Below are positions 7,834 through 16,177 of a stretch of DNA of 36,916 nucleotides, in pieces. Made by a program: the position numbers and the translations under genes. The notes beneath the pieces were generated by a model. That model was not told the origin of the DNA. It did no database searches and saw only the letters and a program-made list of their open reading frames with translations. The first letter of the stretch is position 1; the number at the start of each line of letters is the position of its first letter. The stretch is from an uncultured Gammaproteobacteria bacterium (GTDB taxonomy: Bacteria; Pseudomonadota; Gammaproteobacteria; Pseudomonadales; Pseudohongiellaceae). The stretch spans positions 1-36,916 of the forward strand of contig CAILUG010000005.1 in assembly GCA_903837345.1 (NCBI GenBank), given 5' to 3'.

Positions 7834-8544
7834 TCAGTTTTTTCGGGTTGCCACCAGCATGATCTGGGTGGCAAACAAACCAGGCACCAAGGCAGTCAGC
7901 ACGTTACGCACCATCTGCTCTGCCCGCCGCATCCTGAGCACTCTCAGCAACCCCAGCGGCAGCAAAGTCCAGTTCCAGTTGCTGAAACTCTCACGCTGGA
8001 TGTCATACCCGGCCTGTTCCACCATCTCCCTGACGGTCGCCCGTGTAAAAAATCGCAAATGTGTCATGTCCATGATCCCGGCATGTTCGTATTCAAACCT
8101 GCCAAACAGCAGGTTCAACCTGACTTTCACATTGGCAACATTCGGCAGCGACACATAAATACGACCTCCGGGTTTCAGCACGGTTCGTATCGCCTTGAGC
8201 AGTGTGAACGGATATTTCAGGTGTTCCAGAATGTCGCCCAGCAGCACCACATCAAAACGATCGCTGGCAAACGGCAATTCTGTCAGTGCGTCCAGATCGG
8301 CAACCATCACTTCGCCCATGACCCCTCTGGCAATCACGGCTTCCTGTTCCGAGGAATTGATGCCTGACACCTTGTTGCCGAATGGCTGCAGGTACCTGGC
8401 TGCGCCGCCGGTGCCACAGCCAAGATCCAGCACTTCCAGGTTTTCGAGTCCCGCATAAAAGCGCTGTTTGTGCAGCGACAACTCACTGTCGGCGCCGTTG
8501 TAAAGAATTGCATTTTGTTCGCGATCACCACAGATCACTTTCAT
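7834..8544 (-). CDS. Class I SAM-dependent methyltransferase
   Basis: This 236-residue Rossmann-fold methyltransferase is of the Methyltransf_23 type. Motif I is VLDLGCGTGG at about 38-47, followed by an acidic strand-2 end and GDILEHL before the 'KPGGRIYVSLPN' strand. The last ~45 residues contain a hydrophobic stretch (LVPGLFATQIMLVAT) that may give membrane contact. Its ATG at 8544 overlaps the stop of the upstream gene by four bases. Two methyltransferases in a row (this one and FkbM) suggest methylation of more than one position or sugar. Confidence 0.87.
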   Translation of the reverse strand: MKVICGDREQNAILYNGADSELSLHKQRFYAGLENLEVLDLGCGTGGAARYLQPFGNKVSGINSSEQEAVIARGVMGEVMVADLDALTELPFASDRFDVVLLGDILEHLKYPFTLLKAIRTVLKPGGRIYVSLPNVANVKVRLNLLFGRFEYEHAGIMDMTHLRFFTRATVREMVEQAGYDIQRESFSNWNWTLLPLGLLRVLRMRRAEQMVRNVLTALVPGLFATQIMLVATRKN

Positions 8545-9629
8545 GAAATGCCTGCCTTCTTCAGTTGCTCCATCTTGCTGACCATGCTTTTGCCTTCGAG
8601 CAAGGGGTGCACGACCAGTGGCTTTATTTCGCCCACATAGGCACTTTCCTGCCGCGAAATCATCTGGTCCGGCACTACCACGAGACTCAGGCCCAGACGT
8701 TCACAGCGGCCTTCCAACATACCTTCCGGTGCCGGTCGCCAGCTGGTTCCTTGTTCCCAAAGCAAGGTATTGAGTCCGTTCTGGTCGTGCCCGCAGGTAC
8801 GGGTGTATTTGATATACGAGGGATAAAGTTTGCGGGTGTGTGCATTGGATCGCATCATGTAGAACCCCAGACACATCACAAAACCCCAGTCATCCACCAC
8901 ATATTGCGGAGTGCCATAGCCGATGGAAGCAACGATGTCGGCCTTCAATGTGCGCACTTTGCCGAGTGGATTTTCAAGCCAGAAGGCATCAATATCCGAA
9001 TGCAGGTAATCCACCCCCATGTCTATCAGACGCTGGCGGAACCTGACAGTTTCATACCACAGAATGTCGCGGATGCCGGCCTGGAAGTTGAAAACCGGCA
9101 ACAGATAGACTGGCACATCCATCTCCCTGAGCTTGCGGTATACGACCGGATCCAGTGCCACCACCAGCAAATTAGTGCCACCACATTTCCTGAAATACCG
9201 GTACCAGATCTCGAACATCGAAAAGTAGTTGATGGCCAGCTGGGTTATGACCACCAGGTTGTCGCCAACCACCTGTTGCAGCAATTTGTCCAGATCCTGC
9301 GTTTCCCGGTAGGTGCCACTGGTGGCAATAGCCAGCCGGTATTGGTCATTGGCTTCTGCTTCCCGTCCGGACTTCAGCAATGCATCCGCTTGCTGTGTAT
9401 AACCGGGCGAACTTGCCCCCGACTCTCGCAAACTTTCATAAACGGCCAACGGCACTGAAGGATTCAAATCGAATGCCTGCCTGAACACGGCCAGTGCGGC
9501 CGGCTGGTTGCCGGCGCCGGCGAGCTGTTTGCCTTTTGTCACCAGCGAAGCTGCCTGCCAGTTGCGTCGCCACCGGCCCAGCTGCATTCTGGTCTGCTGG
9601 TAAATACTTTTGCGTTTGATCTTGCTCAT
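8541..9629 (-). CDS. TPR-like N-terminus fused to GT77-like nucleotide-diphospho-sugar transferase
   Basis: This 362-residue protein begins with a basic segment and about two tetratricopeptide-like helical hairpins (residues ~25-105; AGNQPAALAVFRQAFDLNP is typical). It continues with a domain resembling the nucleotide-diphospho-sugar transferase family best known from eukaryotic GT77 enzymes. YLHSDIDAFWLENP near 208-221 carries the DxD metal/nucleotide site (Asp212, Asp214). DQNGLNTLL further on also fits that family. ATG 9629 is chosen because it lies 11 bases after the Wzx stop and gives the MSKIKRK start; a GTG at 9671 is the alternative. A role as a glycan glycosyltransferase is inferred from fold and neighbours. 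Confidence 0.78.
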   Translation of the reverse strand: MSKIKRKSIYQQTRMQLGRWRRNWQAASLVTKGKQLAGAGNQPAALAVFRQAFDLNPSVPLAVYESLRESGASSPGYTQQADALLKSGREAEANDQYRLAIATSGTYRETQDLDKLLQQVVGDNLVVITQLAINYFSMFEIWYRYFRKCGGTNLLVVALDPVVYRKLREMDVPVYLLPVFNFQAGIRDILWYETVRFRQRLIDMGVDYLHSDIDAFWLENPLGKVRTLKADIVASIGYGTPQYVVDDWGFVMCLGFYMMRSNAHTRKLYPSYIKYTRTCGHDQNGLNTLLWEQGTSWRPAPEGMLEGRCERLGLSLVVVPDQMISRQESAYVGEIKPLVVHPLLEGKSMVSKMEQLKKAGIS

Positions 9630-9640
9630 GGTGTTTGCAT

Positions 9641-11218
9641 TCAAATTTTGCTCACTGTTTTTTCCTGCCACAGCCGCTTGTATGCATGGGTCAGGAAATT
9701 CTTGTCGTCTTCATGCAGGCCTTGCACTAGTGATACTGCAAAAAAAACCAGATAGAGCATGCCAAGCACCAGTATGAGCCTGATTGCCCCCAATTCGCCG
9801 GCGGTATACCACCTGATTGCACCCGCTGTGGCCAGCGCAAACAGCAACGGCAGCACCCACAGCAGATAGCGCCGGTCGAACCAGCGCAGACCCACTTGCA
9901 TGCGCGCCACCAGATAGGTAACCACATTATGCTCGATCATCGTGAAGGCAATCATTGCCACTGCGCCATTGATACCATAACGCGGGACCAGCAGACACAA
10001 GCCCGCCACAGCCAGCACTTGCTCCACCACACTCAGCTTGAGCAGGAATTTTTCCTGGCCACTCAGTGTAAGCATGATGCCGAGCGGTCCCATCGCAAGA
10101 TTCACCATTTGTGCCGCCACCAGAATCCGCAGCGCACGGCTGCCGGCCAATGCAAAATCACTGCCGTAGAGAGTCAGTATCGCCTCGGGAAATATCAGCA
10201 GAAAAATGCACAAAGGTGCCGACAAGCGCGTTACCCAGTCAGTGACAAGATGGTAAAGGTGTTGACGCTCCCTGCCACTGTCACGCGCATGCGCCGAGGA
10301 AAACATCGGGCTCGCCACTGAAATGAACATCTGGAAAAACACACCGGGCAACGCATAGAGTTGTTTCACCAGCATCAGCACACCCACCGGAGCAGCGCCG
10401 CTGAGCCAGCCCAGCAGGAACCGGTCCATATAGCCGGCTGCCACCCCCAGCATTGAACCGCCGTAGATGACCAGCGCATAGTCACGCCATGGCTTTTGAT
10501 AACCACTGGTATTGGCCGCTGATACAGCCGGAATTGATTGCAGTCTTCGCCACAGCCCCAACGCCAGCCACAGGCAAGCACACAGCGTTGCAACCAGCAC
10601 AGCAATGACATAGCCGGTGAGGCCAAATCCAAGTTTCAGCAAGGCCACTGTCAACACTGCCTTTACCCCCAGCTGCAGAAACGAAGTGCCCACCATCATG
10701 TAGCGCACCTCCATGAATCCCCGCAATCCCTGTTGCATGAAATAGACCAGCAGACCGAGCGGTACCAACATCGCCGTCAGCGATGCCACCAACGGTTGGC
10801 TTCCCAGCAACGGCACCCTGACCTTTGCCAATACCAGTGTCCACACTGCCAACACAGCAAGTCCTCCCGCGATGAACAGGATCTGGGTTCCGCGCCTGAT
10901 CAACAACCTGACACCGGCATGATCCCCCTGCGCCAGGCAATGCGGTATGAATTTGACCAGCGCAGGTGCCAGTCCGAAACTGAGCAGATCGCTGCCCAGA
11001 TTGGCTGCGCCGTCAAACAGGCTGAAAATACCGAGGCTTTCTGCACCCAGGGTGCGTGCCACGAAGATCTGCAACGGGAAACCTACAACCAGGGTGAAAA
11101 GATTGCCCAGCAACATGTACAGGGCCTGCCCGCCGAGACGGGTACTGGTCATGTGATTTGCGTTGCTATTGTTCCGGCTGTCCAGGTCGCTGCCGTCGTC
11201 TGTGTCGGCGCCGCTCAT
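9641..11218 (-). CDS. wzx: Wzx-type polysaccharide flippase (MOP superfamily)
   Basis: This 525-residue integral membrane protein has about 12-14 hydrophobic segments and the N-terminal pattern of oligosaccharide flippases (GNLFTLVVGFPLQIFVARTLG, then LGIFSLFDG). It should move the undecaprenyl-linked repeat to the periplasmic side. The ATG at 11218 is supported by AGGTGA 7 bases upstream and by a four-base overlap with the PssE-like gene. The first 22 residues are hydrophilic and acid-rich, so a shorter start at 11152 was considered, but it has no ribosome site. This is the only flippase in the window, which points to a Wzx/Wzy-dependent route. Confidence 0.92.
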   Translation of the reverse strand: MSGADTDDGSDLDSRNNSNANHMTSTRLGGQALYMLLGNLFTLVVGFPLQIFVARTLGAESLGIFSLFDGAANLGSDLLSFGLAPALVKFIPHCLAQGDHAGVRLLIRRGTQILFIAGGLAVLAVWTLVLAKVRVPLLGSQPLVASLTAMLVPLGLLVYFMQQGLRGFMEVRYMMVGTSFLQLGVKAVLTVALLKLGFGLTGYVIAVLVATLCACLWLALGLWRRLQSIPAVSAANTSGYQKPWRDYALVIYGGSMLGVAAGYMDRFLLGWLSGAAPVGVLMLVKQLYALPGVFFQMFISVASPMFSSAHARDSGRERQHLYHLVTDWVTRLSAPLCIFLLIFPEAILTLYGSDFALAGSRALRILVAAQMVNLAMGPLGIMLTLSGQEKFLLKLSVVEQVLAVAGLCLLVPRYGINGAVAMIAFTMIEHNVVTYLVARMQVGLRWFDRRYLLWVLPLLFALATAGAIRWYTAGELGAIRLILVLGMLYLVFFAVSLVQGLHEDDKNFLTHAYKRLWQEKTVSKI

Positions 11219-11718
11219 CGCTGTGTCACCTGCAGTGCATGCTCACGCAACAAAAGATCAATCGCAGCCACCAGTGGTGGCTGGCTTGCTGCCAGCGGTC
11301 TGGCTGCCTGTATGCGCAATGCTTCATCCACACAACTTCGCAGATCCCCGGTATCCCGGCATACCACGACCTTGCCCAGATGCAGGAGCTCTCTGGCAAA
11401 TTCCGACTGGTGATCATCCACGTGTTCGGCAAGCGCTGCCTGTCTTGGCACCACCACCGGCACCTTGCCGGCGCGTATGGCATGAATTACGGATCCGGCA
11501 CCGGCATGCAATATCAACACCTCGGCCGCAGTCACATGGCGGGCAAAGTCTTCCATGCCCATAAAATCCACACACTGGCATTGTGGTGCGGAGAAACCAT
11601 GCGCGGCTCCGTATTGAATGATGACAGGCTGTGGCAGCCGGGTTGCGATACCCGCCACTGCCTCTAGCAGACGCCAAAATGGCTGGGTGGCATTGCCAAC
11701 GGATACAAACGTGCTCAC
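11215..11718 (-). CDS. PssE/Alg13-like glycosyltransferase catalytic subunit
   Basis: This 167-residue protein matches the C-terminal (donor-binding) half of GT28-type enzymes, as in Alg13, PssE and EpsF-type proteins. VSTFVSVGNATQPFWRLL is the usual start, and LHAGAGSVIHAIRAGKVPVVVPR is the UDP-sugar-binding signature. I take GTG 11718 because AGGAG sits 7 bases upstream and because it overlaps the stop of the PssD-like gene (GTGA). It should pair with the next protein upstream to form one functional glycosyltransferase. UDP-GlcNAc, UDP-Glc or UDP-GlcA are typical donors in the family; which one applies is not visible. Confidence 0.88.
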   Translation of the reverse strand: MSTFVSVGNATQPFWRLLEAVAGIATRLPQPVIIQYGAAHGFSAPQCQCVDFMGMEDFARHVTAAEVLILHAGAGSVIHAIRAGKVPVVVPRQAALAEHVDDHQSEFARELLHLGKVVVCRDTGDLRSCVDEALRIQAARPLAASQPPLVAAIDLLLREHALQVTQR

Positions 11719-12164
11719 AGCAAGGCTCCTGCATATTTGCCTTTCGGAAAATAGCGCGCCAGAGCTTGCCACTGGTAAAAGAAATCATGGGAGAGCCAAT
11801 ACATCAGTCGCCCGGTCATTGAAGGCCGGTCTATGCGGGTGATGGTTTCGATGAAAACCACCCTGGTTCCGAACAACAGCCGCCCCACCAGCGCCAGCGG
11901 TACAGCCGGTCCGGCTCCGGTGCTGAGAATCAGCGTTGGCCGCAATTGCCGCAACAGCACGAAGGCTTGCCACAGATTGAGCAGGAAGCGCCAGTCGCGT
12001 TCTGAATGTGAGATGTAGTAGGTACAACCCTGCATGTCAGGTGGCAGCAGTGCCTTGTCGTTGAGGATGTAGAAGTGCGGATATTGCTGATACGCCGGCA
12101 ACAGGCAGCGCACTTCGGTAAGGTGGCCGCCACAGGAACTGACGATGCAGAGCTTTACTGTCAT
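11715..12164 (-). CDS. PssD/Alg14-like glycosyltransferase membrane/acceptor subunit
   Basis: This 149-residue protein is of the Alg14/PssD type, the acceptor-binding and membrane-anchoring half of a split GT-B enzyme. CIVSSCGGHLTEV at the N-terminus is the family glycine/His loop, and ILSTGAGPAVPLALVGRLL in the middle is the membrane-associated segment. IETITRIDRPSMTGRLMY also fits. It overlaps its PssE-like partner by GTGA and the upstream methyltransferase by ATGA, so all three should be translated together. Confidence 0.88.
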   Translation of the reverse strand: MTVKLCIVSSCGGHLTEVRCLLPAYQQYPHFYILNDKALLPPDMQGCTYYISHSERDWRFLLNLWQAFVLLRQLRPTLILSTGAGPAVPLALVGRLLFGTRVVFIETITRIDRPSMTGRLMYWLSHDFFYQWQALARYFPKGKYAGALL

Positions 12165-12937
12165 CGCGGTTCTGCCCCCGGCAGTTTGCGGAATACAAAC
12201 GCGTGAACATTGCCGACATGTTCATCGTAGTCGACCAGCTCAAGTGCATTGCGCTGCCCCCACATTTCGATTTCCTCGCGTGTGTGGAACGTGGCCTGCG
12301 GTGTGATGATGTAATCGTAAAAAAAATTCTTCGCACCGCGCCAGGTACGTTTGCCGCGTGATTTCACCTTGTGCACAAGATAGTAAAGCGGCAACAGCGT
12401 CAGATGGATCAGGATGTTGCCCCACTGCTGTCGTTCAAGCCAGCGGACCGGACCTCCCAGCCAGGTATAGAGGTAGTAGTAATAGCGCCGGCGGCGATAT
12501 ACCCCGAGATACAGCAAGCCTCCGGGGCACAATACACGGGCCAACTCGCAGAAGGAACGCCATGCATCCGGTGTGTGATGGATCACGCCATCGGATACCA
12601 CCCTGGCAAAACTGGCGTCCCGCATCGGCAAATCAAGATTGCTGGCCCGCACGAACAGACTCCCCGGAGCCCGCCGGCGTGCCAGCTGCAACGAGCCGAA
12701 ACTGATGTCAATCGCCACTACCGGAATATTGCGATTAGCCATAAACAAGGTGGCACGACCGGGACCGCAGCCTATTTCTGCGACTGGTGTCTGCGGATCC
12801 AGATACTGGTTGGCAAACCGGAAAAACGGCGCCGGTTGCAACTGCTCAATGTTCCTTTCGTCTTCTGCTGTAAGAAAGTCGAATGGAAAATCGTCGTAGT
12901 GTGTGACTGTTTCCTGTTGCAGATCGGATTTGCTCAT
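12161..12937 (-). CDS. Class I SAM-dependent methyltransferase
   Basis: This 258-residue Methyltransf_11-type protein has motif I VAEIGCGPG at 52-60 and the post-I acidic VVAIDIS. VVSDGVIHHTPD is its motif IV, and RVLCPGGLLYLGVY is the motif V-VI strand. The C-terminal third is unusually basic and aromatic (RRRRYYYYLYTWLGG) with a hydrophobic helix, so it may lie on the membrane near the lipid-linked acceptor. It overlaps both neighbours by four bases. The acceptor is unknown, but a sugar in the repeat unit is likely. Confidence 0.86.
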   Translation of the reverse strand: MSKSDLQQETVTHYDDFPFDFLTAEDERNIEQLQPAPFFRFANQYLDPQTPVAEIGCGPGRATLFMANRNIPVVAIDISFGSLQLARRRAPGSLFVRASNLDLPMRDASFARVVSDGVIHHTPDAWRSFCELARVLCPGGLLYLGVYRRRRYYYYLYTWLGGPVRWLERQQWGNILIHLTLLPLYYLVHKVKSRGKRTWRGAKNFFYDYIITPQATFHTREEIEMWGQRNALELVDYDEHVGNVHAFVFRKLPGAEPR

Positions 12938-14094
12938 GGCGCTGGCTGCACAGTAGTGGTTTGGGTGAGTGATTCGATCAGCAGCAAGGTCCTGGCTGCA
13001 GCCAGCTCCCAGGAAAAAGCAGCAGCGCGCACGAGACTGCGTCGGGCCTGCTGCCCGTAATACGGCGGTTCATCGGCAAGTCTGGCAAGCAACCCGGCGA
13101 GCGCGGCTGCGTCATCGGCTGCAAACACCATCCCCGCATCGCCAGCCACTTCCCGGTTGGAAGGGGTATCGGCAATGCAAACCGGCAAGCCGTATGCCAT
13201 CGCTTCCACCAGCGGAAACCCGAAGGATTCGCACAACGACGCAAACACGAAACAATGCAGCCTGCGATAAAGCTGCTTGATGCTGCTGCTGTCCAGTTCG
13301 CCATGATTCTCCACCAGGGTATCCACGCCCAGTTGCTGCGCCTTTGCCAACACTGCCTGGTTTTCCGGTTTGCCTGCATCCAGGGTCAGCACCAATACCG
13401 GCCTGAGACCCCTTTGTTGCAGGTGTGCAACCGCAGCCAGCAGCACACCGAAATTCTTTTGTACTCCGGCTTTGGTGATATAACCAATACGCAGCGATTG
13501 CGTGCGTTCCGGCAGGGCCGGCAACTTGTTTTCACTGGCGACCATGCCGGTACCATGCGCGATGACTGCGATGTTGGCCAGTGGCACTGCGGCTGCTTTG
13601 CTGATATCCATGGCCAAAGTAGCGGTTTGCACGGTAACGCAAGTTGCACGCCTGGCCGAGGCCCGCACCCAATTGCCCTTCAGGCGCCAGTTCAATATTG
13701 CCAGCCATCCGCCGAGCTGCTGTTCGGTGAGCCGGCAAAACAATCGCGAAAAGTGTCCGGCATGCTGCACCAGCAACAAGGTTGGACACGGCAAATTACG
13801 CCACGGCAGATAATTGGTCTGGGAAAACATCAGGTCGGCGCCGGTCTCGCATACCAGTCGGTGCAGCTCGGTTTCATACCACACCCTGATACGCCAGCCG
13901 GCGAGTTGTGACTGTGGGTACACATGATAGGTGGTGTTGCGGAATGCCGGCAGCAGTGCGCGTGCGGTGGCATTGGTCGTCACATGCCAGAGGAAGTCGG
14001 GTCGCAGCAAGGTCATCCCCGCCAGCAACTCACGCAGCACCACCAGCGAGCCACCTTCCCGCACCGATACTGCATTGATGACGATGGTTGTCAT
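12934..14094 (-). CDS. Family 4 glycosyltransferase
   Basis: This 386-residue GT-B, GT4-type retaining glycosyltransferase was assigned ATG 14094 because it overlaps the deacetylase stop (ATGA) and starts the first beta strand directly (TTIVINAVSVREGG). The C-terminal half holds GYITKAGVQKNF, the usual beta strand/loop for UDP binding, and the E-x7-E motif in CESFGFPLVEAMAYGLPV. VFASLCES and AGDAGMVF further support GT4. It lacks a signal peptide and membrane spans, so it acts at the inner face of the membrane. Its donor cannot be read from sequence. Confidence 0.9.
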   Translation of the reverse strand: MTTIVINAVSVREGGSLVVLRELLAGMTLLRPDFLWHVTTNATARALLPAFRNTTYHVYPQSQLAGWRIRVWYETELHRLVCETGADLMFSQTNYLPWRNLPCPTLLLVQHAGHFSRLFCRLTEQQLGGWLAILNWRLKGNWVRASARRATCVTVQTATLAMDISKAAAVPLANIAVIAHGTGMVASENKLPALPERTQSLRIGYITKAGVQKNFGVLLAAVAHLQQRGLRPVLVLTLDAGKPENQAVLAKAQQLGVDTLVENHGELDSSSIKQLYRRLHCFVFASLCESFGFPLVEAMAYGLPVCIADTPSNREVAGDAGMVFAADDAAALAGLLARLADEPPYYGQQARRSLVRAAAFSWELAAARTLLLIESLTQTTTVQPAP

Positions 14095-14876
14095 GCGAAA
14101 GCCCGCCACAGCCGTTGCTTGTAGCCGAGATAGTCCCACTGGCCGCTCACAGCACTGATAAAATCACGCAACTCGTAATCGGCACGTATATCAATGCGTG
14201 GCAGAGCATAACGATCCGAGTCTGTACGCAACGCACCATGCAGACCGCTGGCTGCACTGCCGTAGCCGGCAGCCTTCACCTGTTGTTGCAGTTGTGGCGA
14301 AAATCGGCCCCAGCTGTAGGCAAAATGCCGGCAGTCACGCCCCACCCGGCCGGCAATCTCCTGTTTTGAGGCTGCCAGTTGCTGTGCAGCCACTGTCGCT
14401 GTTACGGCTGTCAGATCCAGATGTTCGACTCCGTGCGAACCAATGCACCAGCCGGCAGCCGCCAGCGCTTGCACTTCCGGCCAGATCAGGAATTGCTCAT
14501 CCGGATAATGCCCCAGGCCAGGGTCGGAAGCCTGGCGCGCACTCTCGCCAATACAAGCAGAGTTGAGATAGACCGTGGCAATGGCCCCGAACTGTTGCAG
14601 CAGTGGCGCCACCTCATCATGCAAGGAGGCATAGCCGTCGTCGAAGCTGAAGGCAACTTCCAGTGCGGCGCCAGCAGTTGTGGTCAACAAAGTGTCCAGC
14701 GTCACCAGATTGGCGTTTGCGGACAACCATTCCAGTTGTTCACGGAAACGTGCCACGCTGACTGCAGGAGCCGCTGGACCCAGCGTGTGATAGAGCAGAA
14801 TGACCTTGCGTGGCTTCGCAACCGGCAACATGCCGGACAACAATCCTATTCTGCGTTTCCAGCTGAGCGCTGACAT
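14091..14876 (-). CDS. Polysaccharide deacetylase (CE4, NodB domain)
   Basis: This 261-residue NodB-fold protein should remove N- or O-acetyl groups from a glycan. The metal site is complete: FSFDDGY with Asp79-Asp80, and SHGVEH with His148 and His152. YHTLGP near residue 29 and FAYSWGRFS (the motif 3 region) also fit. No clear signal peptide is visible, although residues 10-20 are weakly hydrophobic, so it may act on the lipid-linked precursor in the cytoplasm. I take ATG 14876; TTG 14882, two codons earlier, is an alternative. It follows the shifted 3' end of the ligase gene by ten bases. Confidence 0.87.
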   Translation of the reverse strand: MSALSWKRRIGLLSGMLPVAKPRKVILLYHTLGPAAPAVSVARFREQLEWLSANANLVTLDTLLTTTAGAALEVAFSFDDGYASLHDEVAPLLQQFGAIATVYLNSACIGESARQASDPGLGHYPDEQFLIWPEVQALAAAGWCIGSHGVEHLDLTAVTATVAAQQLAASKQEIAGRVGRDCRHFAYSWGRFSPQLQQQVKAAGYGSAASGLHGALRTDSDRYALPRIDIRADYELRDFISAVSGQWDYLGYKQRLWRAFA

Positions 14877-14886
14877 CAGCAATGGC

Positions 14887-15132
14887 TCAGCCTGTCACAG
14901 GGCTGTTTTGCCCATGGCTTTCAACAAGCCTGGGCTGCCAGAACGGCGCAGGCTGGGCCGTGACTGGCCGTGTTGCCGACAGTCCCAGTGCGACTCCCGC
15001 CATGACCCAGAAATAAACACTTTCAGGTGCCCCGGGGTCCACCCACCAGGCCTCAAAACAGGAACCCGCGATCATGCCTGCCAACAGACCTGTGATCAGC
15101 GACATCATCACTCTGCCAGCGCCGCGCGGCAT
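14887..15132 (-). pseudogene. 3' end of the O-antigen ligase/polymerase gene, in a shifted frame
   Basis: This 81-codon open frame has no recognisable start of its own. It encodes what looks like the last membrane helix and tail of the ligase/polymerase, with SLITGLLAGMIAG followed by FEAWWVDPGAPESVYFWV. The upstream gene (15053-16177) runs into a short nonsense tail and stops in the other frame. Reading one base ahead from about 15098-15120 restores continuity. Joining 356 residues of the first frame to about 74 of this one gives roughly 430 residues, normal for the family. The shift may be a real mutation or a single-base assembly error. Confidence 0.7.
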
Positions 15133-16177
15133 TGACCAACCGCAAGAACAGGAAAAACAATGACACCAGATATAACACCAGTCCGATTACGCCCGTTTCT
15201 TCGATGATGGCCAACTGGGTGTTGCCTTTTTCCCGACCGTATTTTTCGGCACTAAGGCTGAATTTGAACTCCCCGGTTTTGTCGCCGATAGAAACACCGT
15301 AACCACCGCCAAACCAGCCCCCTTGCTGGGCTTTTTCCCACGACACACGCCATGGATCCAGACGTGTATAGAATATGCCCTGGGAGTGGGAGGAATTCTT
15401 GTAAATCCATTTCTGCTGCAGCGCTTCCAGCTGGTTGGGCAGGATCAGAACCAGCAGGATGGCCGCCGCGATCGACAAGATGATGAGCTGCACCCTTCGG
15501 CGCAAACCCAGCGAGAGACACATCCCGATCACAGTGATGATCACAATCATCATCGCACCGCGCGAACTGGCTGCCAGCAGGTAGTAGAGTCCGATCAAGG
15601 TCAACAGCAGCCAAAACGCCCGCAGTCTCATGTTTTCCCACTTGTAGAACAACTTCCACAACAAATAAGGTGAACACATCGACAGCATGGAACCAAACAT
15701 GTTGGGGCCCGATACCAGGCCCTGATAGAGGGAACTGGCTCCTTCATAGTCGTAAGCATGGGCAGAGAAGCGGCCCAGTATTCCTGCCAGCAATGCCGAG
15801 ACTGTCAACGGCATCAGGAAATCCAGGGTGTTTTCGGTAGGGGTTCGCAGTGACCAGTTATATCCGGCTATGAGACAAGTCGGTGCCACCATCAGAAAGG
15901 CGATGGATTTCAGCGTGCTCAACAGTGGGGATTCCGACCAGATCACTGTCGCCGCCCCCCAGACACCATAAACAAGCGTGACAATGGCAAAGCGCGTTCG
16001 CAACGGCTTCCACATGCGGCCGGTCCCGATTACGTAGGCCATGACTGTAGTCAATACCAGCCAGCGGGTAGTAGTGGTGAAGATCGGCGAAAGAAATGTC
16101 ACTGCCACGCCCACGAAGGAAAGCACGATCAATGGCAACATGATCATCCTTAGCGACAGATTTACGGTCATTTTCAT
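15053..16177 (-). CDS. O-antigen ligase/polymerase family protein (Wzy/WaaL-like), frameshifted near its end
   Basis: This 374-residue membrane protein has about 10-11 hydrophobic helices and the large periplasmic loop of Wzy_C/WaaL-type proteins. In that loop YTRLDPWRVSWEKAQQG and FGGGYGVSIGD are followed by the conserved ETGVIGLVLYLV helix. It would polymerise the repeat unit or ligate the glycan to its lipid anchor. The last 18 residues (DDVADHRSVGRHDRGFLF) are not family-like. The expected C-terminal helix instead appears in another frame at 14887-15132, so the gene is frameshifted or misassembled. Its ATG at 16177 shares one base with the stop of the upstream GT4 gene. Confidence 0.8.
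   Translation of the reverse strand: MKMTVNLSLRMIMLPLIVLSFVGVAVTFLSPIFTTTTRWLVLTTVMAYVIGTGRMWKPLRTRFAIVTLVYGVWGAATVIWSESPLLSTLKSIAFLMVAPTCLIAGYNWSLRTPTENTLDFLMPLTVSALLAGILGRFSAHAYDYEGASSLYQGLVSGPNMFGSMLSMCSPYLLWKLFYKWENMRLRAFWLLLTLIGLYYLLAASSRGAMMIVIITVIGMCLSLGLRRRVQLIILSIAAAILLVLILPNQLEALQQKWIYKNSSHSQGIFYTRLDPWRVSWEKAQQGGWFGGGYGVSIGDKTGEFKFSLSAEKYGREKGNTQLAIIEETGVIGLVLYLVSLFFLFLRLVNAARRWQSDDVADHRSVGRHDRGFLF

Noticed and set aside
6935-8158. 407-codon plus-strand open frame
   Set aside because: It spans two clear minus-strand methyltransferase genes and has no recognisable domain; its length follows from codon bias of the real genes.
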